Below are positions 24,519 through 33,861 of a stretch of 64,000 bases of DNA, in pieces. A program made the translations under genes and the position numbers. Where the stretch lies: contig OX419757.1 in NCBI GenBank assembly GCA_948567375.1, positions 5,828,001-5,892,000 on the forward strand, given 5' to 3'. This stretch comes from Lunularia cruciata. Lineage: Eukaryota > Streptophyta > Marchantiopsida > Lunulariales > Lunulariaceae. A model generated the notes under the pieces. It saw nothing but the letters and a program-made list of their open reading frames with translations. It was not told the DNA's origin and searched no databases. Each line of letters opens with the position of its first letter. Positions within the stretch are counted from its first letter, which is position 1.

Positions 24519-25178
24519 TTATATCACATGCCACTCAATTGCTTCTTGGTATTCTCCTATAGAGAGTGTTACTCTTCTAAGTAACAAATTAATCTTCTTT
24601 GTTTGCCCATTAGGTAACTCTATTTCTTTTCTCTCATCTTTCTCTAGATCCATCCCTAATCTTATTACAATAAGGCAGACAAGAAATTCTCCGTTGCCCC
24701 AAGATTTATCAATACTCTCACATGATTGCCTTTTAGGACTCCATTGTGCCTTTTTGGATCTTTGCACACTTGTCTTCTTCTTCTCCTCACTTTTCCAATT
24801 CCTTATTGAGCTAGTAAGGCCACAAGGTACATTTATTGGCAATCTTTATTTTCTGAGGTGATTTATGCACCCTCCTCTTTGGTGCATCTCTCCATGTTGT
24901 TCAAAGATTGCCTTAAGGGAGACGAGCACAACAATTGATGGATATGTACCCAATATGGCCACAATTGTAGCAACAACATTGTTCTCCTCAGGTTTCTTCT
25001 CCTTGTGGGACTCCATCTCTTTGTTCTTCCACCCTTCTTTGCTCTCCTTGAAGTGGTTGTGCTCCTCGGTCACAAAACCAAAGGTTACCTAATTCCATAA
25101 GCATTGGTCCACCCACGTGTGGCATTTTAGCCTGATAATGTTGAGATAGAACTACTTCATCACCTCCTCCAAGTGCCC
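24519..25178 (-). pseudogene. Gypsy B zinc knuckle and protease region
   Basis: Two open pieces (25073-24846 and 24842-24519) lie between the gap and the RT, where gag end and protease are expected. The second holds LRLLxRRVTLSIGEYQEAIEWHVI-like protease-to-RT linker sequence. The first is Lys/Glu-rich and then has hydrophobic residues. The zinc knuckle and DSG motif are decayed and I cannot point to intact residues, so the assignment rests on position. Confidence 0.5.
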
Positions 25179-25378
25179 NNNNNNNNNNNNNNNNNNNNNN
25201 NNNNNNNNNNNNNNNNNNNNNNNNNNNNNNNNNNNNNNNNNNNNNNNNNNNNNNNNNNNNNNNNNNNNNNNNNNNNNNNNNNNNNNNNNNNNNNNNNNNN
25301 NNNNNNNNNNNNNNNNNNNNNNNNNNNNNNNNNNNNNNNNNNNNNNNNNNNNNNNNNNNNNNNNNNNNNNNNNNNNNN
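25179..25378. other. Assembly gap, 200 N
   Basis: Exactly 200 consecutive N, which is a common placeholder length, so the true size of the missing piece is unknown. It lies in the gag of element B. Any open frame running through it is meaningless. Confidence 1.
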
Positions 25379-26480
25379 GATTGCTCTTGTCAACATCACC
25401 ACCTTTGCCAAAAAAAATTGTTACCGATTAAACCACATCAATGATAGAATCTCACAAACCATCCACACAAAGCCTTGAACTTATCCTCGGAAATCTCTAT
25501 TACATCAGCAATCTATTTTTCTTTGTGGTAGATGATACTTGGTGGCAAAGCTAGTGACATCTGATGTTTCACATCAATCTACTCAAAAAGTGTTTTCAAG
25601 GTGAGTAAACATTGCCTAGGATATATGTAATGTCAACTCTTGAGTGGCTTGATCAACTTTTTGGGCTCGTTCATGAATCTCATCTTTGTTTGACTTCAAC
25701 TTCCAAATGACTTTCTCATCAACACTATACTACCAAGCAATGCTTTGCATTGATTGCGGTTTTGATTGCTCCAATAAAGCAATAATCTCCATTCTTTGAT
25801 GATCATTCTGGCATTGATCTTCACCTTTGCATTTTGCTACACATTGGGTGTTCATATTTCCAAATGAGCTTGCATGTCCTAGTGATGGAAGATGATGTAA
25901 CTTTTTACAACAAATAGATTGTAAAATTGAATAATATACTTTTCCTAAATTTGACATGTTCTATTTGGTTACTATAGCCTCACTAGTTATAGAGAAAATG
26001 GCATGATCCTGCAATTAACCAGCACCATGACCGTGCATTGCTACATCATTTCCAAACTAATGTCCAATGTTACTCTATCACAAATAGCAAGCAACTAGAC
26101 CCTCAATAGCAATATACCACAAACAAACCTGAGGAAGCACCCTTTTTAAATAGTGACATACGAGCTATTGACAAGTTTTATGCCAAACATATCCATAAGT
26201 AATACAAGACGTTTGGACTCTATTCAATGATTTCCTACCATGCCTTGGGCTACTCTGACATTCAACAAGCCTTGGTAAACTATGCACTCCTCTTTCACCA
26301 AATGGTGGAGAGACTCTACACTAGGCACCATGACAAGTTTATTGATAAATTTACAAATTGATTTTCCACATATATGCAGTTTACTATATGAGAGGCTCCT
26401 AATATTCCTTAAGTCCGCATCTCAATTAAGTCCATATCAAAATTTCCAGATCATAATGCGGACTTAAGCAAGCATATATT
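25379..26480 (-). other. Gypsy B 5' part and unresolved B/C junction
   Basis: A 75-codon minus-strand ORF (25957-25730) and similar broken sequence to 25379 lie where the gag of element B should start. From 25960 to 26480 I find neither a family-B LTR nor clear copia integrase sequence. One weak VENQF core on the minus strand near 26375 could be a trace of the copia integrase. The 5' LTR of B seems to be deleted or too decayed to see. Confidence 0.4.
26408..26468. repeat. Inverted repeat with perfect 13-bp arms
   Basis: CTTAAGTCCGCAT at 26408-26420 and ATGCGGACTTAAG at 26456-26468 are perfect inverses around a 35-base spacer. The spacer itself contains a second AATTAAGTCC. It lies near the copia integrase start, where sequence similarity to copia ends. 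Confidence 0.75.
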
Positions 26481-27080
26481 GTACATACTCAAGTAGACCC
26501 TTGGAACTATGGGTCCCCACTCCAAAAATACATTGGTTCTATTTTCCAAAGATACAATGTGCACAAGAATCAAACTTCACGGTCTTCAAGCCAAATAGCA
26601 ATTCATCCTTCTCAAGATGGCCAAAACCTTCTCACTCAAATGACATACTCATGAATACTACACACCCGTCATCTCATCTTGAGACCTGGTTACATTGGCA
26701 TCTTCATACATTGTGGTGCACTCCAATACAAATAGATGCTTTTGAAAGTTACCTTGCAAGATAACCTTACCACCAAAAGTGACTCAAAGTAGCCCATCAC
26801 CAACACTCCATTGATGACTTTTGGCATGTAATACTCCAAGGGAAATCAGGTTCTTCTTCATGCCAGGTATGAACCAAACATCATTCAACTTACACACATC
26901 TTCAACAAACATTCAAGTCCTTACGGATCTGATATCCTCAATTTGACAAGGTTGATCATTTCTCATCAAAATTGAACCATTTCATGCTAAAAACAAATGG
27001 AAGAACTCCTTGATATAGCATATATGGTACAAGCAAGTACAAGCAAGCACAATCTATAATCCACTCATTATCCCTACTAG
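26480..27080 (-). pseudogene. Copia C protease and GAG-pre-integrase region
   Basis: The minus strand from 27058 reads NEWIIDCAC, the place where copia proteases have Asp-Thr/Ser-Gly, so the active-site Gly is lost. Further on, DVWFIPGMKKNLISLGVLHA is the usual motif before the integrase. LSEKVLAIL and, after a frameshift, FDSCAHCIFGK form the GAG-pre-integrase zinc site. SKGLLEYVH then begins the integrase core near 26490. Stops and frameshifts are frequent. Confidence 0.8.
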
Positions 27081-27111
27081 GAGATAAGGCACAAGGTGCA
27101 TATCTACAGCA

Positions 27112-28080
27112 TTACAAATCATATTGATCATCCAACAGATCAGTAGCTTCATCAGTATAAACTATGTTTGTTGAAGATCCTTCATCTACCTTTCCTTTGC
27201 CCTTAACCTTACACTCCTTCTTCACATGGTCCACCTTTCCACATCTCCAACAAGTCACTTGTTTCTTCTCCTTGGACTTGCCTCTAGACTTAGACATGGA
27301 CCTGGCCTTGCTTTTCTCCTTATCACCATCATTAATCCTCCGCTGAGATCTCCCACACTAGATAACAAAATTGTTGCCCAGAGTAGAAGATTGTATTGAG
27401 GTTGCAACAAGTTTTTCTTGCAAGTCATCCAAAAGTAGAGTTGTTGTCACCTCTTCAAAGGTAATAGTCTTCTTCTCACGGTGCAGCAAAACTCATGAAA
27501 GTGATTGATAGGATGGCGGCAAGGAGCCCAAAAAGTGCAGCACCTTCTTCTCCTCATTCAAGTCCTCTCCCAAGTTTTTCAAGTCCACCATTAGGTCATT
27601 AAATGCACCCACATAGTCTTTGATATTAGTCCTTGGTTTCATCTTGAATGTGATTAGTTTGAGATTGGTGTATAGTAGGTTTGAGAATTCATTCTAATGA
27701 TACTTGCCCTAAAGTGCATCAAACAATGAGGTACAATTGGAATGCTCTCCCCTTTGCTTGATCACATGGGACTGAAGGTGAAGCAAAACTATATTCATGG
27801 CTTGCTCTTGCATATCATCCCAATCACTTTGTGTCACATCTTCAAGTTTCTCCCTCAAGAGCTTACCCATACCAGTTGCCCTCAGCACTCCTTTCACCTG
27901 CCATTCCCACAACAAGTAATCCATATGGCTATCAAACTTGGGTCCACCAAGCTTCAAGGTACCCATATTGACTTTCTTCTGCTCCACAAGTACTACTAAG
28001 GCTATTGCTGCACTTGGAGACTCTTCTTGAGTTCCTGAACCTTCCACCTTAAACCTCCAATACTTTGGGAAGTGAGTCAT
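27112..28080 (-). pseudogene. Copia C gag with CCHC knuckle
   Basis: The minus strand starts at 28080 (123 open codons) with KLGGPKFDSHMDYLLWEWQV and SDWDDMQEQAMNIVLLHL, the beginning of a copia gag. Frames broken by stops follow, with IKDYVGAFNDLMVDLKNLGE and EEKKVLHFLGSLPPSYQSL, both typical of the UBN2-type gag core. The final open part 27297-27112 holds a basic run and CWRCGKVDHVKKEC, a perfect C-x2-C-x4-H-x4-C knuckle. Gag forms the particle and binds the element RNA. At least three stops interrupt it. Confidence 0.88.
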
Positions 28081-28294
28081 AAAATGGAAATTTTACAGCA
28101 GCTTCTTCAAGTACTCAAAATCACCAAATAGTTTCATCAACATGTAGCCCTAAAGATAAGATTTCTAACGCACTAAACATATCATTAATCTGAGTCTCGA
28201 GTCACAAGTTATGAACTAAATTCAGGGGTTAAAACCTTGGAGTCACACCAAAAAACTCCCCCGTTTCCGACCCCTTCAAAGAACCTCCAAGACC

Positions 28295-29423
28295 ATGAGA
28301 TACTGTACGGTCACCTTTTTGGCAGCAGCACCCATTGTTGGAGCACAGCTAAAAACTAAGGGAGAAGTCTCAAAACCTGCAAGGAGAAGTCTGGAGGCTA
28401 AGGGAGAAGTAGCAAGACTTGCATTTGTCTTTGTCAATCTGTTGAAGTCTTTGAGCGGTCTGCATTCCATTGACCTCTTTGGAGCTTCTACAAGCTTGAA
28501 TGGTCATATCAATGGAGCTGGTCAAACCTCTACCTTGGAGGGACAGAGGAAGTTCACACTCTATGTTGTGGCTGCAGCAACAGCTGGGGAGAAGAAGAAC
28601 ATTCTGATGCTTGGAGGTACCCATTTTATTGTCTCTTCCACACCAAGCTTCTAGTAAAAGAGTGCCATCAGTTGACATTGTTCACCAGAGGAAAGGGTAC
28701 AATTGCTTCACAGTTGTTGGGAAAAATATTTCAGGTAATATGTTGCTTAAATATGTTGCTTACTCTTCACAAGTGAAAAAAATCAAAGGAAATTGTCAAG
28801 ATTTTGAGTCATTAAAGTCAAAAATTTGTAGCAAGGGGTTCAACATTGTCTATGATATCAATGGAAGAAAAGGAACAAAAGCTGGAGCAATCTTAGATGC
28901 TTTACCAAACCTTGACCAATACATCTTTTGATCCTCAACTGGTGTGTACTTGAAATCTGATCTACTTCCACATAGAGAGATTTACACAAGAGACCCCAAG
29001 AGCAAGCACAAGGGTAAATTGGACACAAAATCACTTCTAGAAAGCAAGGGTGTGAGATGGACTTCCATTAGACTTGTGTACATTTATGACCCCCCGCAAC
29101 TATAACCCTATAGAAGAATGGTTCTTCCATCATCTAAAAGTAGGTAGACCAATCCTTATTTCCAGTCCAGGACTTCAAATTACCCAGATTGGTCATGAAA
29201 ATGCTATTGCATTTGTGAAGGTTCTAGGAAGTGAAATTGTCATCGGTCAAGTTTACAACATCAGCGGATCCAAATATGTTACTTATGATAGTATTACTAG
29301 GGCTTGTGCCAAGGCTGGTGGATTCCCCAAACCCAATTTCATCCACTACAAGCACAAGGACTTTGACTTTGGCAAGAAGAAGGACTTTCCCCTCCGTGAT
29401 CAGCAATTCTTTGGTTTCCTCTA
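28295..29423 (+). pseudogene. CSP41b-like: Captured intron-less CSP41b-like gene copy
   Basis: The plus strand encodes a broken copy of the chloroplast stem-loop-binding protein CSP41b, an SDR-like RNA-binding protein of plastids. Order seen: a Lys/Ser/Ala-rich possible transit part (28295-28560), AGEKKNILMLGGTHFI (Rossmann strand and glycine motif), GFNIVYDINGR and ALPNLDQYIF. A stop stands where Cys is usual. Then come STGVYLKSDLLPH, KHKGKLDTKSLLESKGVRWT, a frameshift, and YNPIEEWFFHHLKVGRPI, then ACAKAGGFPKPNFIHY and FDFGKKKDFPLRDQQFF. Several regions that are on separate exons in host genes run together without introns, so it looks like an RNA-derived copy. It lies inside copia C, antisense to it, between gag and 5' LTR. 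The part from about 28640 to 28740 and the end after 29423 match poorly. Confidence 0.82.
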
Positions 29424-29783
29424 GCAGATCATCCTCAAAGGCATTTTGCCAAAGCCCAACATGATTCTTCACAGTCTTGATGTATTGACACCAGCACCTG
29501 AGGAGGTGGCCAAGTCCATTGTGCACACTATGCTACATTCAATCCCCGCTTCTATTCTTGGCATTTGCTTCCTTTCCCTATTGCTGTTCTTGGCATTTAC
29601 TTCCTTTCCCAAACTCTCATCAATCCCTCCCGATAAAAACCGATGGGTGATGCAAGTCTTCTTTATCTTTGATTCTTGTGGCTCTCCTCACACCAAGTGC
29701 TGCCCTTGATTTACTTTGATTACTCTTTGATGTAACCTGAGTGAGCAATCCTCTTGTCTCTTGAACCTCACTTTGATCTTGTT
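29424..29783. other. Spacer between captured gene copy and the copia 5' LTR
   Basis: No poly-A tail or target duplication marks the end of the captured copy. A plus-strand frame continues with TPAPEEVAKSIVHTMLHSIP and a hydrophobic stretch that I cannot assign. A short tandem pair (CTTGGCATTTGCTTCCTTTCC and CTTGGCATTTACTTCCTTTCC) lies at about 29558-29610. The usual primer-binding site is not found next to the LTR at 29784. Confidence 0.45.
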
Positions 29784-30025
29784 TGTTTGATTATAGAAAA
29801 AAGTCACAATAACATGCATACATTACACATTACACAGAAGTATGTGGTTCATCTCAATGTGAGGCTATGTCCACATGTGAATACTTCAAGAGTCTACTTT
29901 TTTAACTTGCAAGGTTCACCACCATATTCCCCATACAAAGCAAGAGCTCCAACACTCTTCAAGTCCACTCCAACTATGAACTAACAAATGAGCAACTAAC
30001 CAAAGCAAAAGAGTAAATCCTAACA
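29784..30025 (-). repeat. 5' LTR of copia element C
   Basis: 242 bp matching 11676-11919 from TGTTTGATT to CCTAACA with scattered substitutions. The target copy CAATG follows at 30026-30030. Confidence 0.9.
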
Positions 30026-30640
30026 CAATGGACATAAATAATCTAAATATGTTATGAAGTATGATAGTGAGAGTGGTACCCCTTGACATCTAATATGATA
30101 AGCTCTCATGCACTCCTTGACAAATGCATCAAACTCCATGTATATTGCTCCATATAACTCCAAGGCTAGAGGAAAAAAGAGGTGAACTTGTTGTATACCT
30201 CTATACTTGGAGTCTTGCATGATGTTGCTCCACTTGCCGCATATCTAGTAGATAATCACTCATTCCAAAACTGCATCACACATAGGGTCTGTAATCACAA
30301 CATCCGCTTTTACCATCTGATCATCTCCGACCAAGTATAAGTTTTCATTGACACATGTCATCTACAAAACATACTAATGCTCCCTCCAAGCAAGGTATCC
30401 ACTCTCTTGTGCCATAGAAAACACTATATCTTTGATGGCATCATATGGGTAGCTATCCTTTGTCCTCCAAAATGACAGCATGTCAAATGAATTGTTGTTG
30501 CATCTAGTGTAAAAAAAACACTCCCAACTGAGTAGTAAAGACCTAGGTGGAACCTCATTGCCATAGAGGAAGTAGCTATTGTGAATGCAAAGAGCCTAAT
30601 ACTTACTATCTAACTTATGTATGTTGGGGAATTCTTCATA
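30026..30640 (-). pseudogene. Unassigned mobile-element-like remnant
   Basis: On the minus strand, broken frames contain FDMLSFWRTKDSYPYDAIKD, a DDQMVKADVVITDPMCDAVLE stretch and an open part (30220-30020) with HLFFPLALELYGAIYMEFDA and FVKECMRAYHIRCQG. The last resembles, from memory, C-terminal parts of reverse-transcriptase-encoding elements in green plants, but I cannot name the family. It is cut at its end by the copia C insertion. Confidence 0.3.
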
Positions 30641-31326
30641 TCGCCCGTGGATCCAAATCTATAACTAGTTTCGGTTTGGAAACTCCAGAGCTGTTTGACT
30701 ACTAGAAGTTGAATCATGTGAGTGCAATAGGGGGTTTCAAATTAGCTTTTTTGCAATCCGTATACATTTGAAAGAAATTTATGGATTCTTTCAAGTAAAA
30801 TTTTGGAATCTATAAATTCTATATGGGAAACAAAAATAGTGACACGTAAAAATTTACAGGTTATGACATTCGGTAAAAAGTATGAAGATCTTAATTGAGG
30901 TCTTTTCCTATCCACTCTTGTCTACGTGTATCATTGACTTTTCGTCTGCCCCAAGCAAAGATCCAATATCAATTTGTCCAATGATTCATTTAATATATCT
31001 CGTAATCTTCTCTGGAACAGTAATCGAGGCAGTAACATAATTAAGTAATTTTAAGAATCGAAAGCTGCCGAAGTCTTTCTTCACCCATAAATTCTTTTAT
31101 GGATTCAGAACAAAAATTTTGATATTTTATTTGAAACGCACTATTCGTAGATACTCTCAAGTTTATAAAATGGCGACCATGAAGAATAACAAGAACGAGG
31201 GGAAGACGCATCAAGCCATACAAGGATAAACTAAGCTCCAAAAATATCAATATGGGAAATCTGCCGTACTTTACTTCAGGTGTTGGAGTTATATAAGTCA
31301 TATGGTCTAATACTGGAATCATCATC
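30641..31326. other. AT-rich spacer, nothing recognised
   Basis: No coding signal that I can support. A 94-codon minus-strand frame (31325-31041) has no recognisable motif. Confidence 0.4.
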
Positions 31327-31830
31327 TAATGTGATTAGGCGCAAGTGCACTTATGTGTTTCCTGATCTTCAAAAGCTTTGGTAATCTCCTTTCATCCTCA
31401 TTGTGGTCAAAGCCTACCACCTCCCGGATGAGTTCCCTAACGAATGAAGTTCTCTTACCTAATATCTGCACGATGTTTCGTTTACTATCAAGAAAAGAAC
31501 CTCAATCTTCTCCCACCTTGAACACAAAGCGAAGTGCACAAAGTCCATTCACCGATTTGAACCCGGTAAAAGTATACAAGCATGGAACCGCACTAGGCAT
31601 CAAACTTGTCACACGCAAATAATTCACACCCTTGTCGGAAGATGGACGAGTAGCCAACTTTGCGATCATGCGTCCGTTTCTGAAACCAATCGACGCAAAC
31701 GACTGCGGGGCCATAGTTTCACAAAGTTCCAAGAGTAAATATCTTTCATCATAACTTCTACAAAGTGGCTTGATGGGGTCTTCCCATCCTCCATGTTCTC
31801 TGCGCGGTCGCCTTTTTCCCCACTTCTACA
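31327..31830 (-). CDS. Unrecognised coding-like frame, one internal stop
   Basis: One minus-strand frame stays open from about 31830 to 31499. It then has a stop and stays open again to 31327, about 165 codons in all. The composition is balanced, with Arg, Lys, Ser, Gly and Asp, unlike the surrounding DNA. Pieces such as PIKPLCRSYDERYLLLELCE, FASIGFRNGRMIAKLATRP and KLLKIRKHISAL look protein-like. A GGTAAG just after the stop could be a splice donor, so the stop may fall in an intron or the frame may be a broken gene. I do not recognise any family. No start codon can be fixed. Confidence 0.3.
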
Positions 31831-33861
31831 AAGTTGCATTCACGTTCATAGAAAATTAATCTTCCCAAAAGGGAGCATCCTTTTACACTTCAAAATTAAA
31901 CGATATTCTTTTGTTTATCCATTCCAAAATAATTCTTTTATTAATATTTAATATAAATTAATTAATTAAAATTCAGAAAATTTTGCAATATTACTAAAAC
32001 AGAAGTTTTATTAAATATTTTAAGGCTTTGAGAAAATTTGATTTAGGTATCTTTTTTGTACCATATCATCTCTATTCTCCCTAAGTCTCAAAGTTCTTGT
32101 ACATATGTTCAATCCTTATTAAGTAATCTCTATTCTTTTTAAACTTCTAAGTTCTTGTATATGTGTTCAATCCTTATTAAGTATCCGTTCATAGAGATGG
32201 TTAGATTTCTCATTTTCCTTCATCTTTCAACATTAATTTCGTCCTTGGAGTTGATTGTTCAATTCTTCGTTCCTCGTACTAATTTCAACGTTAAAATTCT
32301 CCCCATGCATTTAGAGATTGCCTGGACTAGCCATCATATTCGATATCTAAAGCAAAGTACCCTATGTGTTATTTCGGCCAAGTCCGCGACCACAACCGCA
32401 TCTCTCATTTCACAAAATACTCTGATGAACATGACGCAGACACTTCCTTTTCCGCTTTCCAAAGCTGACCCTGCCATCCCTTCATCCATTAGTTCAACGC
32501 TTGACAAAACTTCTGCTAATTTCGAAACAAGACATTTCGGTTGAAAATGGTGAAGACATGATGTCACAATCTTCCGGCGACGTCACATCGCAGACACTCG
32601 TTACCGACCATTTCTTGCATCTGCAGACGTGTACACGATATCCGGCTGCTTACTTTATCAGAATTTCATTATGGCGCAGTGCATTTTCTGGAGAACAGCA
32701 TCGCCTGTGGTTTCGAAGGGCAACAACTTGCTATTAACCTTGCACAAGCGAAAGTGCTCCATCTATCCTCCTAGATGACAGCCAAAGATAGATTCCATGG
32801 CGTGCACCTGTTGGCGGTTTATTTACAGATTTGACCAGCTAGATGTGACTGATACTGCGGCTTTGTTTAACATCATAAACTATTGCATATATCTGGCCAT
32901 AAAATACATATGATAACTAGAGCTTCTACATGTAACGGAAGGAAGTAAACCGACGCAACTGCCCAGCAGATTAAGGAATGGGCTTCTTTTGAAGAATTGG
33001 GCTTAGTGCGGAGAATACAGGAGAATGATTTACAATAGATCAAAATACACAATTTACACAACCGTTTTGCCCAATTGGACCCTCTCACGCCGCCTATCTC
33101 CTGTACTTTTACGATATAATACCCACGAATATAGAGTGATTTATGAAAATTCCAAGAACCAATAAATTAATCTAGACAATTGGCCTTCCTCCGAAGGTCC
33201 AGAAGGATAACAGTCATCAACGGCCCTACAAAACAAGCACCCGCTCCAATCGAGCTCTATAAGAATATGAAGATGCCAATTCACCATCGAGGGCAATGTA
33301 CCGGCAAAATCTAATTACACACTTACTTCACTCTCCAATGCCCAACTCACGTCATCTGTACACTTCGTGGCGCGTCTCAGACTCAAGTCAGCAGAACAGA
33401 TAGCCTTAGGCCAACTCTTCAAGCTGTTGTCCCACCCTAGAGCCTGGAAATCTAGAGCCTTCAATCAAACACATGCCGATACATTCGTAAGCACCCTTTG
33501 TTTACAAACCTATACCCGCTTTCAGCCGTCCCTGAATGACGCCACTCGTGCTTAGATATGATCCAATCAGAGAGGAAACTGTGAACAAAGTTGCAGAAGC
33601 TATTTGCGCTGCCGCAAAAACAGCTGCCCTCGCAGCTTCAAAATGCACAGGACTAGTCCTGCCTCTCTTGCCAGCTGTTCAACGTATAACAAAAACTTGA
33701 GTAGGCCTCATCCTTCTTCCACCGTAAACTGGATGTCTCAATAATCCAATTCCAAAACCTTCGCGTGCGTTGCGTTGCATAAGAAGTGTCATGAGAATTC
33801 CCACAAAATATAAGCTGGCGCTCACTCTCAATCCGAGTTAAATAAGGGGTCCTTCAGAAGA
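31831..33861. other. Spacer downstream of the MEI2-like gene
   Basis: GC content rises towards the gene. A plus-strand frame (32155-32544, 129 codons) and its minus-strand shadow show no known domain. The stretch nearest 33861 should include the 3' untranslated region of the MEI2-like gene, but I see no decisive poly-A signal. Confidence 0.4.

Larger units (their letters stand above)
15190..25957 (-). mobile_element. Ty3/gypsy chromovirus B, inserted in copia C integrase
   Basis: This is a minus-strand gypsy element. Its 3' LTR is 15190-15251 joined to 20756-21416, split by element A. The LTR ends in TTACA and is preceded on the coding strand by a polypurine stretch (AAAAGGAGAGATT). The coding order on the minus strand is gag (about 25957-25090), zinc knuckle and protease (25073-24519), RT (24486-23400), RNase H (23339-22800), integrase (about 22700-21700) and chromodomain (21620-21470), which is the chromovirus order. 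I cannot find the 5' LTR or primer-binding site between 25957 and 26480, so the right boundary given is only the last gag-like ORF. The element contains the assembly gap. Many stops show it is dead. Confidence 0.75.
11676..30025 (-). mobile_element. Ty1/copia LTR retrotransposon C, host of nested insertions
   Basis: A minus-strand Ty1/copia element is bounded by two similar LTRs (11676-11919 and 29784-30025). Both start TGTTTGATT and end CCTAACA on the plus strand. A perfect 5-bp target duplication CAATG lies at 11671-11675 and 30026-30030. A G-rich polypurine tract (GAGGGGGTT on the minus strand) adjoins the 3' LTR at 11920. The coding order on the minus strand is gag and zinc knuckle (28080-27112), protease and GAG-pre-integrase (27080-26480), integrase end (15189-14750), reverse transcriptase (14344-13480) and RNase H (12726-12177), which is the copia order. 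Its 18.35-kb span is inflated by insertions A, B and B1 and by a captured CSP41b-like gene copy. All coding parts carry stops or frameshifts. No standard primer-binding site is visible beside the 5' LTR. Confidence 0.88.

Noticed and set aside
25160-25478. Open frames across the gap
   Set aside because: They consist mostly of N; the reading is not real.
28370-28678. Minus-strand frame of 102 codons and other antisense frames at 29224-29526
   Set aside because: They are shadows of the plus-strand CSP41b-like copy, whose protein similarity is clear.
32155-32567. Overlapping frames of 129 and 77 codons on opposite strands
   Set aside because: No recognised motif, no splice context that I could support, and each could be the shadow of the other.
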